Positions 15,017 through 23,168 are shown, numbered from the stretch's first letter. The stretch is 55,802 nt of DNA from Anaerostipes sp. MSJ-23 (GCF_018918155.1 NZ_JAHLPY010000017.1:1-55802); one strand, 5' to 3'. Program-made: numbers and translations. The notes: a model not told the origin generated them from the letters alone.

Positions 15017-15862
15017 TTACAAACTCTGCGCAAAAAGACACAGCGCAATAAACAATATAAGTTTTACAAAAACAAACAGTAATTCACTGCCCTTCCATCG
15101 TTTTCCTAAACCGAGATGAATATTTTGTTTGGGACAAACATCCACACACTGAAGGCAATGAATGCATTCTCCGCCATTTTTTTGATCCCTTTTGATTTGA
15201 TAATCAACAGGACATTTCATCTCGCATGCACGACATTTTGGAATACAGCTGCTTCGATCTCTATCAAGAACAGAAAACGGAAGAACTGGTAGCCATGCAA
15301 AAATTGCTCCCATAGGACAAAGATATTGGCAGAAAAATCTTTCTTTAAAGCACATACCCACCAGAATCAGTACAAAGATCACCCATCCCGTCAGATAACC
15401 GACATCTGGGATCTTTCCTGTGTACAACATGGAAAAAACTTCCCAAGGACTGGTTCCATGGAATTTTTTTGTAAATCCTAACCCGTAAATCAGCATTAGG
15501 ACAATTAATAACACATATTTTATTTTTTGAAGTTTTCTTCCGGTTTCCGCTGAAAACCACGGAAGTTTCTTCTTTCTTTTTAATTTCTTCTGAACCCACT
15601 GGGAAAGAGCAAACATTCCATCTCCCAATGTACCAAATGCACACGCATATCCACAAAAAAATCTTCCAAATAAAATGGTAAAACCACATAACGCAATGAA
15701 CATCACAAGAAACGCATTTTGTTCAATTGGCTGTCCCGCACGGATTTTTTCAATCACATACCGTACTCCTGAAAATGCGGATGTATAAAGAGCCGGCATC
15801 CAAAGGAAAAATACGATTTGTATCATTTGTCTTGTAAGGCGTCTAAGATCTCTTTTTTTCAT
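15017..15862 (-). CDS. Membrane polyferredoxin (NapH/NosR-like 4Fe-4S protein)
   Basis: The 281-aa protein has about five membrane segments and two kinds of cysteine clusters. Two CxxxC motifs at membrane ends (FFCGYACAFG near residue 70, FFCQYLCPMGA near 180) are the mark of NapH/NosR/RdxA-type proteins. Two 4Fe-4S ferredoxin motifs follow (CIPKCRACEMKCP and CIHCLQCVDVCP). These proteins carry electrons between the quinol or cytoplasmic side and outside partners. Only one nucleotide separates its ATG from the stop of the one-domain FMN protein, and AGGAGG lies inside that gene's last codons. It is the most likely membrane electron entry point for the flavin proteins. The family is clear; the electron donor is not. 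Confidence 0.88.
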   Translation of the reverse strand: MKKRDLRRLTRQMIQIVFFLWMPALYTSAFSGVRYVIEKIRAGQPIEQNAFLVMFIALCGFTILFGRFFCGYACAFGTLGDGMFALSQWVQKKLKRKKKLPWFSAETGRKLQKIKYVLLIVLMLIYGLGFTKKFHGTSPWEVFSMLYTGKIPDVGYLTGWVIFVLILVGMCFKERFFCQYLCPMGAIFAWLPVLPFSVLDRDRSSCIPKCRACEMKCPVDYQIKRDQKNGGECIHCLQCVDVCPKQNIHLGLGKRWKGSELLFVFVKLILFIALCLFAQSL

Positions 15863-15863
15863 T

Positions 15864-16283
15864 TTATGACGCCTCCTTTAATGCATTCTGCACCGCTGTA
15901 ATAATTCCCTTCGAACTATAAGTTGCTCCGCTGGCTACATCAACATTAGCTGTTTGTTTCTTTTTCATTGTCTCCATGATCTTTTTTGCATTATCTAAAT
16001 AAGCAGGATCTTCATTTTTTGCCTCTTTAATCTTAATATCTGAAATAGTTCCTCCTTTAATCGTAACACGAACGACAATGGTTCCTCCATATCCCTGTCC
16101 GCTTCCCTCATAAATACCATCTTTATAGGCAGCAGAAAGTTTCTGATTTTCAGCTTCAATTTTCGCTTCTTTCTGTGCACGCACTAATGCAATATTATGA
16201 TAAACCAAACAAATACAAAGAATCAAAGCAAGATTACACAAGCGCATAATAAAATGTTTATAATTTTTCAATTGAATTTTCAT
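15864..16283 (-). CDS. Membrane-anchored FMN-binding domain protein (one flavin site)
   Basis: The 139-aa protein has one N-terminal membrane segment (about residues 12-35) and one extracellular FMN-binding domain. The domain starts with AYKDGIYEGSGQGYGG and ends with the flavinylation motif DVASGATYSS, in which Thr121 should receive FMN by a phosphoester bond from ApbE. It is the small relay expected between the membrane polyferredoxin and the multi-domain protein encoded next door. The gene lies 13 nt after the four-domain gene and 1 nt before the polyferredoxin gene. Related domains are found in NqrC and RnfG. Confidence 0.88.
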   Translation of the reverse strand: MKIQLKNYKHFIMRLCNLALILCICLVYHNIALVRAQKEAKIEAENQKLSAAYKDGIYEGSGQGYGGTIVVRVTIKGGTISDIKIKEAKNEDPAYLDNAKKIMETMKKKQTANVDVASGATYSSKGIITAVQNALKEAS

Positions 16284-16296
16284 CTTATGCTATCCC

Positions 16297-17997
16297 CTAT
16301 TTTTCCATCTGTTGTATAACGTCTTGGTAAGCTTCCTTGATTGCTTTTGAAGAACAGGTTGCTCCACTGACAACATCACAATCTTCAATTTTCATACCAG
16401 ATTTCAATTGTTTAATAATTCCATTTCTTGCAAATTGAATATACTCATTGTTATAAGATGCTCCATCTCCAGAAGCTGTGATCTTATCAAAATCAATCAC
16501 CCCATCTGTAGATACCGGAACATTGATTGTCAGATTATATCGGCGAAAATCCAGCTCTTCATCTGGAACACAAACTGCTTTTGCTGTATAAACAGTACCA
16601 TCAGAATCTGGTTGATTATTATTGTTATTATTGTCGTTTTTGTTATTATTGTCGTTTTTGTTATTATTGTTATTATTGTCGTTTTTGTTATTATTGTTGT
16701 TGTCGTTTTTGTTATTATTGTTGTTATTGTTGCTATTGTCGTTTTTGTTGTTATCGTTATTATTTTTTTTATGATCGTCTTTCTTTGATAAAGCTTTTGT
16801 CAGTGCATTCCGAACTGCTGCCATAATTCCATGAGAACTATAGGTTGCTCCACTAACTGCATCTACTTTATTCTCATTTGCGGATTGTAAAGCAATAATA
16901 CTATATGGTACCTCCGCCCACGCCTTCTCAAAGAACTGCTTATCATCTTTTTCATTTTTCACAAGCGAAATAGCTACAATCTTACTGTACTTAATCGTAA
17001 CTTTTACAGTAATATTTCCACGGAACCCTTTTCCTGTGCCTTCATAAACACCATCTTTATAAGTTCCAGAAACATTTGGAATATTATTTTTATGTTGATT
17101 GCTATTGTTGTTATTATGATTGGAAGAGCTATCACTTGCACTATCGGAATCATTACCTACAACTGAACCATCAACAGCAGCTTTACTTAGTGCGTTTCGA
17201 ACTGCCTTAATAATTCCGTTCGAACTATAAGTTGCTCCACTAACCGCATCCACATTTGTTGTCTGTTTCTTGATCATTAATGGAAGCAGCGTTCCTTTTG
17301 CACGGTTAAAATATGCAGCATCATCATGACTCTCTAAGACCTTAATTGCTGTAATTTTTCCATTCTTGATTGTTACCTCAACCTTTACCGTTCCGTGATA
17401 TCCACTTGCAGACCCTGTAAATGTTCCATCTTTATATGTACCGGACTCTTTTACTTTACCAGCGCTTGCAGCAGAACCTTTTGAACCAGAATTCGCTGCT
17501 GCTTTTACAGAAGATTTATCAGTTTCTCCGGTTAATGCATTTTTTACAGCCTTAATAATTCCATTAGAACTATAAGTTGCCCCACTAACTACATCCACTT
17601 TTAATGACTGTTTTGCAAGAATACTCTTAATCACACCAGCAGATGCACGATTGAAAAAGGCTGCATCATCAGAGCTGCTTAATACCTTGATTGCAGTAAT
17701 TTTATGCGATTTTACGGTTACTGCAACTTTTACTTTTCCACGATATCCATTGGCTTCACCATGATATGTTCCATCTTTAATTTTACTTAAGTCAATATCT
17801 CCTACTTTTGCTTTTTTCGCTTTCTTCTTTGCGGTGGTTGTTGCTGCTTCCACCTGCTTTGTTTGGGCGTTTGGATTGGATTTTTTAACCTTCGGTGCTG
17901 TATAACCAAAAATACTGTTTCCTACCAAACTTATAACAAAAATGGCTGGTACAAACTGAATAAAATTAACTTTTTTCAACAATTCAATATGTCTCAT
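16297..17997 (-). CDS. Surface protein with four FMN-binding domains on an Asn-rich stalk
   Basis: The 566-aa protein has a membrane segment or signal at about 10-32 and a Lys/Ala-rich linker. Four FMN-binding domains follow, each ending in a flavinylation motif: SGAT with Thr141, Thr256, Thr385 and Thr547. The first three end in SGATYSS; the last ends in SGATCSS and is divergent, lacking the Gly-rich start. Ser-rich spacers separate domains 1-3, and a segment of about 50 residues of Asn, Lys and Asp (about 411-461) separates 3 from 4. Such serial flavins outside the membrane can pass electrons by hopping, like a multi-haem cytochrome. It is encoded between apbE and the one-domain FMN protein gene. 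Covalent loading by ApbE is inferred from the motifs. Confidence 0.9.
   Translation of the reverse strand: MRHIELLKKVNFIQFVPAIFVISLVGNSIFGYTAPKVKKSNPNAQTKQVEAATTTAKKKAKKAKVGDIDLSKIKDGTYHGEANGYRGKVKVAVTVKSHKITAIKVLSSSDDAAFFNRASAGVIKSILAKQSLKVDVVSGATYSSNGIIKAVKNALTGETDKSSVKAAANSGSKGSAASAGKVKESGTYKDGTFTGSASGYHGTVKVEVTIKNGKITAIKVLESHDDAAYFNRAKGTLLPLMIKKQTTNVDAVSGATYSSNGIIKAVRNALSKAAVDGSVVGNDSDSASDSSSNHNNNNSNQHKNNIPNVSGTYKDGVYEGTGKGFRGNITVKVTIKYSKIVAISLVKNEKDDKQFFEKAWAEVPYSIIALQSANENKVDAVSGATYSSHGIMAAVRNALTKALSKKDDHKKNNNDNNKNDNSNNNNNNNKNDNNNNNKNDNNNNNNKNDNNNKNDNNNNNNQPDSDGTVYTAKAVCVPDEELDFRRYNLTINVPVSTDGVIDFDKITASGDGASYNNEYIQFARNGIIKQLKSGMKIEDCDVVSGATCSSKAIKEAYQDVIQQMEK
16613..16770 (-). repeat. 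Asn/Asp/Lys-coding simple repeat in the FMN protein gene
   Basis: Irregular trinucleotide repeats with a recurring unit of about 18 bases (ttattattgtcgtttttg) code for the Asn-rich linker. All visible units are multiples of three, so length changes by slippage would keep the frame and alter only the linker length. Confidence 0.75.
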
Positions 17998-18014
17998 ATT
18001 CCTCTCTTCACTTT

Positions 18015-19082
18015 CTATTTATCTTTCACAACAGTATAGTTATAATCAGAAGTAAAATATTTTTGAATTCCTTGGCTAATATAAATTTTATCATTTTGAT
18101 CAACCAAGATCATTTGAAACTCCTTGGAGTGGTTTCTCCAAAATTGGATTGCTTTATCTCTTCCCATAATAAACAAAGATGTAGACAATGTATCTGCCAA
18201 CGTTCCATTTTTACTAATGATTGTTACAGATGTTAGATTCTTTCTAGATGGTTTTCCTGTAGAAGGATCTAAAATATGATGATAAACCGTACCATTCTTT
18301 TCAAAATAACGCTCATAAGCACCAGATGTGATGACAGACTCTCCCTTTGATTGATAAGCTCCAACCATTTCCATTGAATCATCCGGTGACTGAATTCCTA
18401 CTTTCCAACGGCTTCCATCTGTTTTTGTTCCAATTGATTGAACATTTCCACCAAGACTAATCACACCATGTTTGACTCCTTCTTTTTCCATCAGCTCTGC
18501 TATCTTTTGAGAAGTATATCCCTTGGCAATTCCACCAAGATCAATCTCTATCCCATGTTCCAATGTAACAACACGGCTTTTTTTATTAATTTTTATATAT
18601 TGTGTTCCCATCTGATTTTCCCGAATTTCATTAATTTCTTCATCTGTTGGAACCTTATATTTTTCTGTTGTAAATCCCCAAAGATCCATCAATGGATAAA
18701 TTGTAATATCAAATGCTTTTCCTGTTACCTGATTCATCCGTTTTCCATACTCAATCAAATTTAAAGTTTCTTCTGATACTTTTAACTTCTTTTTCTGATT
18801 CAACTGATAAATCTCACTTTTTTTATTCCCGACGGACCATAGCTGATCAAGCCTCTGAATTTCGGCCTTTGCATCTTCCAAAACAGATTTTGCATTTTTA
18901 CCATATGCTTTTAAAGTCATATAAGTATCCATTGCAAATACATCAATAGAAGCTTCTTCTTCACTGGTTTTTTTCTCTGTTACTGCCTGTTTTTTCTGAT
19001 TCTGCTCACAACCAGTTAGTACAAAAATGCACATAATCCACAACATAAGAATGCCTGCACATTTTCTTATTTTTATTTTCAT
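18015..19082 (-). CDS. apbE: FAD:protein FMN transferase (ApbE), lipoprotein
   Basis: ApbE splits FAD and attaches FMN to a threonine in SGAT-type motifs. The 355-aa precursor has a lipoprotein signal with a clear lipobox (VLTGC), so it acts outside the membrane. Family motifs are DLGGIAKGYTSQK, HGVISLGGNVQSIG, SGAYERYF, HHILDPSTGKP and the magnesium-binding segment GTLADTLSTSLFIMG. The start at 19082 is chosen because GGAGG lies five bases upstream; the TTG four codons earlier is part of that site. It is the first gene of the operon and has about five target sites in the two following genes. An operator-like palindrome lies on the promoter. Confidence 0.94.
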   Translation of the reverse strand: MKIKIRKCAGILMLWIMCIFVLTGCEQNQKKQAVTEKKTSEEEASIDVFAMDTYMTLKAYGKNAKSVLEDAKAEIQRLDQLWSVGNKKSEIYQLNQKKKLKVSEETLNLIEYGKRMNQVTGKAFDITIYPLMDLWGFTTEKYKVPTDEEINEIRENQMGTQYIKINKKSRVVTLEHGIEIDLGGIAKGYTSQKIAELMEKEGVKHGVISLGGNVQSIGTKTDGSRWKVGIQSPDDSMEMVGAYQSKGESVITSGAYERYFEKNGTVYHHILDPSTGKPSRKNLTSVTIISKNGTLADTLSTSLFIMGRDKAIQFWRNHSKEFQMILVDQNDKIYISQGIQKYFTSDYNYTVVKDK

Positions 19083-19174
19083 GATTGCCTCCAAATATAA
19101 GCTAAAATATCTTTTTTCCCATAAGTTTAAGGCCGAACAATATTCTCATTGTCAACCTTTTACCCTGTGTTTAT

Positions 19175-19226
19175 TTAGTTAGCAAATGCTAACTAATATA
19201 TTATCGAAAATTCTTTCTTATTACAA
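19175..19226 (-). promoter_or_regulatory. Promoter with a DtxR-like palindromic operator upstream of apbE
   Basis: On the minus strand, TTGTAA (plus positions 19221-19226) and TAATAT (19198-19203) are 17 nt apart. Immediately downstream of the -10, half-sites TTAGTTAGCA (19175-19184) and TGCTAACTAA (19187-19196) form a perfect 10-2-10 inverted repeat that would cover the transcription start. The TTAG...CTAA form recalls operators of DtxR/IdeR/MntR metal-dependent repressors. A second possible -35 (TTGACA at 19150-19155) lies further downstream. Repression by a metal sensor is inferred, and no such regulator gene is in the window. Confidence 0.65.
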
Positions 19227-19299
19227 GTTATCTTATTGCGATTTTTTCTCATTATCTTTTTGACTCAAAATATAATTAAGTTTTTTATGATAAAATATA

Positions 19300-19347
19300 A
19301 TATAAAAAAAGAAACGTTTCTCTCTCAAAAAAACTGAGAGAGAAACG
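19300..19347 (-). terminator. Terminator of the 389-aa secreted protein gene
   Basis: CGTTTCTCTCTCA (19315-19327) and TGAGAGAGAAACG (19335-19347) form a perfect 13-bp stem; on the minus strand it is followed by TTTC and a T run. It stops transcription 37 bases after the coding region and shields the apbE promoter. Confidence 0.88.
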
Positions 19348-19383
19348 CTTAAATATCTGTGAACATACATATGATCTTTATCA

Positions 19384-20553
19384 TTAGTTTCCGTTTTGCC
19401 ACTTAAAAAATGACAATCCATAATAACCATTTGTTGATTTTCCATTTTTAGAAACTTTAATATAATAAGTAGACTTTCCCTTTGGGAGCTTTATCATTTT
19501 TTCATCAAATTTTCTAACCTTTATGGTTTTTATTGATTTCTTTCTTCCTTTTTTATAAACAGTAAAGTCAAACCCACCTGTCATTGTTCCACTTTCAAAA
19601 TTTAATACATATCTAACTTTTTTTGACGGAACCGTTATCTTATACCATCTCGATGCCTTTTCATTTTGTGTATAAATTTCATCTGTTCCATCTTCGTTTT
19701 TAATATTTTTAGCTTTTGATTTTTTATATACAACCGCCTTCTTTTTATAACTTTCTTTTTCATAACTAACAGATACAGCCTGTGATGATGGTGATTTTAA
19801 GCATAAACGATACTCTCCCCCAGAAAGAGCATAATAAATCTGGTCATCTGAAGATTTTCCACCTTTAACTTTTCCTGTACTTCCAATCTTTTGCCATTTT
19901 CCCTTCTTCTTCTTTTCAATTTTTACAAAAGTATCACCTTTTTGATATACAGAATCTATTTCAAAACTAACCAGTGCACGATCTTTTACTTTAAATGCAT
20001 GATAAGTATAAGATCCCGTTCCTTTTTGAATATATGTTTTATTTTGAGAAAGTTTTCCAAAACTGTCTTTTAATACCCAAGATGCAAGATAAGCTTCCTG
20101 TCCTTTCGGAATTCTGGTATAAAATACATCCCCAGCTTTTACTCTAGTCATATATTCAATTCCTTCCGATGCTGTACCCTGGGTTTTTATTTTCATATTA
20201 CTATCATAAAAATAGATCTTTGATTTTCCCCCACACTCTAACGAAAAATTCAAATAGCCATCATCCATAACCATAATTTTAACAAGCTGATTGTTTGCTT
20301 TAAAGTTCTTATTATAATATTTAATTCCACCAGTGAGAAGATAAACAGTTGCTTCTTCTGTGTCAAACTGATAAGCTTTTATTTCTTTTTGATTCCACTC
20401 TTCTGGCATAACATTCTTTTTACAATTCTTCGTCTTTACCTTCTGTATTACAGATGATGTTGATGCCTTTACTTTGGCAGATGATAATGCCATAATAAGA
20501 CCAATTCCCAAAGCCAGCACAACTCTTGCGATCTTCTTCCATATTTTCTTCAT
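19384..20553 (-). CDS. Secreted protein of unknown function with beta-sandwich repeats
   Basis: The 389-aa precursor has a signal peptide (about 1-30, ending SSAKVKA). The mature protein is rich in Lys, Tyr, Ser and Gly and seems to hold three beta-rich segments. The last two have the WYKITVPSKKVRYVLNFESG and LPKGKSTYYIKVSKNG patterns seen in bacterial pre-peptidase C-terminal-like domains. No enzyme motif is visible. AAAGGAG precedes the start. It is a single gene between two terminator regions, upstream of the flavin operon but separated from it by a strong terminator. A surface or matrix role is a guess. Confidence 0.6.
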   Translation of the reverse strand: MKKIWKKIARVVLALGIGLIMALSSAKVKASTSSVIQKVKTKNCKKNVMPEEWNQKEIKAYQFDTEEATVYLLTGGIKYYNKNFKANNQLVKIMVMDDGYLNFSLECGGKSKIYFYDSNMKIKTQGTASEGIEYMTRVKAGDVFYTRIPKGQEAYLASWVLKDSFGKLSQNKTYIQKGTGSYTYHAFKVKDRALVSFEIDSVYQKGDTFVKIEKKKKGKWQKIGSTGKVKGGKSSDDQIYYALSGGEYRLCLKSPSSQAVSVSYEKESYKKKAVVYKKSKAKNIKNEDGTDEIYTQNEKASRWYKITVPSKKVRYVLNFESGTMTGGFDFTVYKKGRKKSIKTIKVRKFDEKMIKLPKGKSTYYIKVSKNGKSTNGYYGLSFFKWQNGN

Positions 20554-20626
20554 TTAGTTTCTCCTTTCCCAACGAAATACCTCTCTATCTTTTATACAAT
20601 CTTCTCTCTGAAAATATCTCATACAA

Positions 20627-21169
20627 TTAATTTTTTTCTGTAATCAATCGATCCATGACAATATCATGTGTATCTACCGGTATCTCATCTAAAAGAAGTT
20701 CTTCCCAGCATATCATAATTTTAAAGAAATCTGTTCCTTGCAAATAACGATCATAATATCCAGCTCCATGTCCAAGTCTCTTCCTCTGTCGATCTGCGGA
20801 AACACATGGTATGATTCCAAGTTCAAATTCATTCTTATCCATTGTTCTGCAGTCATCCTTTGGCTCCATAATTCCATATGCGCCTTCCTTAAGGTCTGAA
20901 AAACTATGAATTTCTCTTACTTCCATTATTCCTTTTCCAATACAGATTGGAACTCCAACAACTTTCCCATCTTCCAATGCCCTGCGAATGAACATCCATG
21001 TATCCGTCTCATTTTTCATACTGACATAGCAAAATAGAGTTTTTGCATTCTTATATTCCTTGCTATCTATTAATCGTTGAAAAATATCTTTATCTGCCTG
21101 TTTTTTATAATCATCAGAAAGCTGCTGTTTTCTTTCTTTGATGATTTTTCTTGCTTCCTGTTTTGTCAT
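20627..21169 (-). CDS. 5-formyltetrahydrofolate cyclo-ligase
   Basis: The 180-aa protein converts 5-formyl-THF to 5,10-methenyl-THF with ATP, returning the storage form to the folate pool. Family features are the basic start RKIIKERKQQLSDDYK, the substrate segment YVSMKNETDT, and the phosphate-binding RLGHGAGYYDRYL with the Gly-rich loop. Length fits the family. The ribosome binding site is weak. It is a single leftward gene; the stretch upstream holds a GC-rich folded element and the fruK terminator. Confidence 0.92.
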   Translation of the reverse strand: MTKQEARKIIKERKQQLSDDYKKQADKDIFQRLIDSKEYKNAKTLFCYVSMKNETDTWMFIRRALEDGKVVGVPICIGKGIMEVREIHSFSDLKEGAYGIMEPKDDCRTMDKNEFELGIIPCVSADRQRKRLGHGAGYYDRYLQGTDFFKIMICWEELLLDEIPVDTHDIVMDRLITEKN

Positions 21170-21220
21170 TTTCTCTAATGGTTCCTTTCTTCATCAAGCA
21201 TTTTTCATATATACAAAAAA

Positions 21221-21290
21221 GAATCCTGTTCTACAGAATTGTCCGCCTGCGTTGGATCGCTTCAGCGACAAATTTCCTATGAAGTAATAA
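21221..21290. repeat. GC-rich imperfect inverted repeat, possible interspersed element
   Basis: AATTGTC (21237-21243) and GACAAATT (21267-21274) flank a GC-rich core with nested arms (CTG/CAG and CG/CG around TTGGAT). The core stands out in base composition from the AT-rich surroundings. It lies between the fruK terminator and the cyclo-ligase gene. It might be a member of a small dispersed palindromic repeat family; no second copy is in this window. Confidence 0.35.
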
Positions 21291-21318
21291 AAATGAGCCT
21301 GATTGCTCAGACTCATTT
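21285..21318 (-). terminator. Terminator of the fruR-fruK operon
   Basis: AAATGAG (21291-21297) pairs with CTCATTT (21312-21318), and CTGA with TCAG inside, with one mismatch and the loop TTGC. On the minus strand it is followed by a T-rich tail. It closes the operon right after fruK, before any fruA. Confidence 0.75.
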
Positions 21319-21342
21319 TATCACAGCACTCTTATATTTGCA

Positions 21343-22248
21343 TTATAATTGAGAATATAATTCCATAATCTTTTCACCAGTCGCAAGATCTTCAGAGAAT
21401 GCACTCGCACTTCCAGCTGCCGTTCCCATCTTTAATGCCTCATTATAATCTCCATTACTTCTAATATAACCTGTAATAAATCCGGCAACCATAGAATCTC
21501 CGGCTCCAACAGAGTTCTTTACTTCTCCCTTCGGGCATGGAGAAATATGAACTTGTCCATCCTCTGTTACAAGAATTGCACCATCTCCAGCCATGGATAC
21601 AAGAACATTTCTTGCACCTTTCTCTTGAAGTTTTTTTGCATATTCAATAATTTCATCATTTCCTTTTAATACAACACCAAACATTTCTCCAAGTTCATGG
21701 TTATTTGGCTTAATAAGGAATGGATGATATTTTAATACATTTAATAAAAGATCTTTTGTCGCATCAACAACAATCTGAATTTTCTTTTCCTGTAATCGTT
21801 CCATGATTTTTTCATAAATATCTTCTGGAAGACTTGCAGGGATGCTTCCTGCCAATACAAGCATATCTCCATCTTTTAACTGATCCAATTTTTCATACAT
21901 AACTTGCAGTTCATCTTCATGAATAACTGGACCCATTCCATTAATTTCACTTTCTTCATTTGATTTTATTTTTACATTGATTCTTGTCATTCCCTCTCTC
22001 AATCGAATAAAATCTGGGGTAAAGCCAAGTTCTTTTGCTCCAGCTTCAATTGCATCTCCTGTAAATCCAGCGATAAAACCAAGACCAACACTGTCAATCC
22101 CAAGATTAGATAAAACATTAGATACGTTGATACCTTTTCCTCCGCAATATATATCTTCTCTTGTCGTACGGTTTACCATTCCAAGTGTTAGATTGTCTAC
22201 CTTAATCACATAATCAATGGCCGGATTAAATGTTACTGTATAAATCAT
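21343..22248 (-). CDS. fruK: 1-phosphofructokinase
   Basis: The 301-aa PfkB-family kinase phosphorylates fructose 1-phosphate to fructose 1,6-bisphosphate. Typical segments are TVTFNPAIDYVIKV at the start, GGKGINVSNVLSNLG, AGSIPASLP, PFLIKPNNHELGEMFG and the catalytic SVGAGDSMVAGFITG with the base Asp. The start overlaps the stop of fruR in ATGA, so translation is coupled. A terminator follows at once, and fruA, the usual third gene (PTS EIIABC), is absent. Tagatose-6-phosphate kinase is the close alternative, but the FruR pairing favours fruK. Confidence 0.9.
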   Translation of the reverse strand: MIYTVTFNPAIDYVIKVDNLTLGMVNRTTREDIYCGGKGINVSNVLSNLGIDSVGLGFIAGFTGDAIEAGAKELGFTPDFIRLREGMTRINVKIKSNEESEINGMGPVIHEDELQVMYEKLDQLKDGDMLVLAGSIPASLPEDIYEKIMERLQEKKIQIVVDATKDLLLNVLKYHPFLIKPNNHELGEMFGVVLKGNDEIIEYAKKLQEKGARNVLVSMAGDGAILVTEDGQVHISPCPKGEVKNSVGAGDSMVAGFITGYIRSNGDYNEALKMGTAAGSASAFSEDLATGEKIMELYSQL

Positions 22249-22991
22249 GAAAATACCTCCTTGATCGTTGTTAACTTCTGATATTTTTTATTTTCAAGCT
22301 GATCGGTAATAACCACTGCATCTTTAAGATCTGCAAATTTTACCGGTGATACCTGATCAAATTTACTATGATCTGCCAAAACAAATATCTGGCTACAATG
22401 TTCTGCTGCCTTTCTCTTTACAGCTGCTTCCTTTAAATCCGGAGTTGTGAATCCGCTTATTTGATCTACACCATTTGTTCCAAAAAATCCCTTTGTAAAA
22501 TTATATTTTTCAAGATCTTCGAGCGCATCTTCTCCAATGATTGCTTCTGTTACAGCTTTGATTTCGCCTCCTAATAAAAAGACTCGGCTTCCTTTATTCA
22601 TTAGTTTTCTTGCATGACTGATCCCATTTGTTACATAAGTGACATCTTTTTTCCCTAGGAAATCAACCATCAGCTCTGTCGTTGTTCCTGCATCAATATA
22701 AACAAAATCTCCAGGTAAAATACAGCTGGACGCATATTTGGCAATTTCCTGTTTTTCTTTTAAATTTTTTCCAGACTTCTGTGCAACTGCTTCCTCACGT
22801 GCCAATACAGATTTTACTGCTGTCGCTCCCCCATATACTTTAATCAGAAGCCCTTGTTGATCCAAAGCTGTCAAATCTCGACGAATCGTAGATTCTGAAA
22901 TATTTAGTTTTTCTGTCAGCTCAGTAACTGTAACAGATTGCTCAACTCTGAGCAATTCTAAAATTTTCTCAAACCGTTCCTGCGCCAGCAT
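22245..22991 (-). CDS. fruR: DeoR-family regulator of fructose use (FruR)
   Basis: The 248-aa protein has an N-terminal DeoR winged helix-turn-helix (RFEKILELLRVEQSVTVTEL, then LNISESTIRRDLTALD) and a C-terminal sugar-phosphate sensor domain (VYIDAGTTTELMVDFLG, TNGISHARKL, LLGGEI, DHSKFDQVS). In fru operons this repressor responds to fructose 1-phosphate. It is the first gene of the unit and overlaps fruK by 4 nt. Two direct repeats over its promoter are likely binding sites, suggesting autoregulation. Confidence 0.88.
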   Translation of the reverse strand: MLAQERFEKILELLRVEQSVTVTELTEKLNISESTIRRDLTALDQQGLLIKVYGGATAVKSVLAREEAVAQKSGKNLKEKQEIAKYASSCILPGDFVYIDAGTTTELMVDFLGKKDVTYVTNGISHARKLMNKGSRVFLLGGEIKAVTEAIIGEDALEDLEKYNFTKGFFGTNGVDQISGFTTPDLKEAAVKRKAAEHCSQIFVLADHSKFDQVSPVKFADLKDAVVITDQLENKKYQKLTTIKEVFS

Positions 22992-23023
22992 TTCACCACT
23001 TCCTTTTTTACTTATCTATCTTA

Positions 23024-23076
23024 ATTATATCATGATTTCAGTCATAGTCAATCATTTTCTTTCATATTCAATCATT
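23024..23076 (-). promoter_or_regulatory. fruRK promoter with two direct repeats
   Basis: On the minus strand TTGACT (23046-23051) and TATAAT (23024-23029) are 16 nt apart. The sequence TCATA(G/T)TCAATCATT occurs at 23042-23056 and again at 23062-23076, exactly 20 bp apart, on the same face of the helix. The inner copy covers the -35. Direct repeats at helical spacing are typical of DeoR-family operators. Confidence 0.65.
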
Positions 23077-23168
23077 CACAATTTATTCATTTTTTTATTT
23101 TCTACACATTTCCTCCTTATTTCTTACACATTTTCTTTTTATGATGTAAATAAAAGGAGGTAGAACAA

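Noticed and set aside
16613-16770. Repeated units that could suggest a CRISPR array
   Set aside because: The units are irregular, have no unique spacers and translate in frame to an Asn-rich linker; no cas genes are present.
16408-16826. Two overlapping plus-strand ORFs rich in Val, Ile, Cys and Tyr
   Set aside because: They are antisense readings of the Asn-codon repeats in the FMN protein gene.
19233-19445. 70-codon minus-strand ORF downstream of the 389-aa gene
   Set aside because: It spans the terminator hairpin and has no ribosome binding site.
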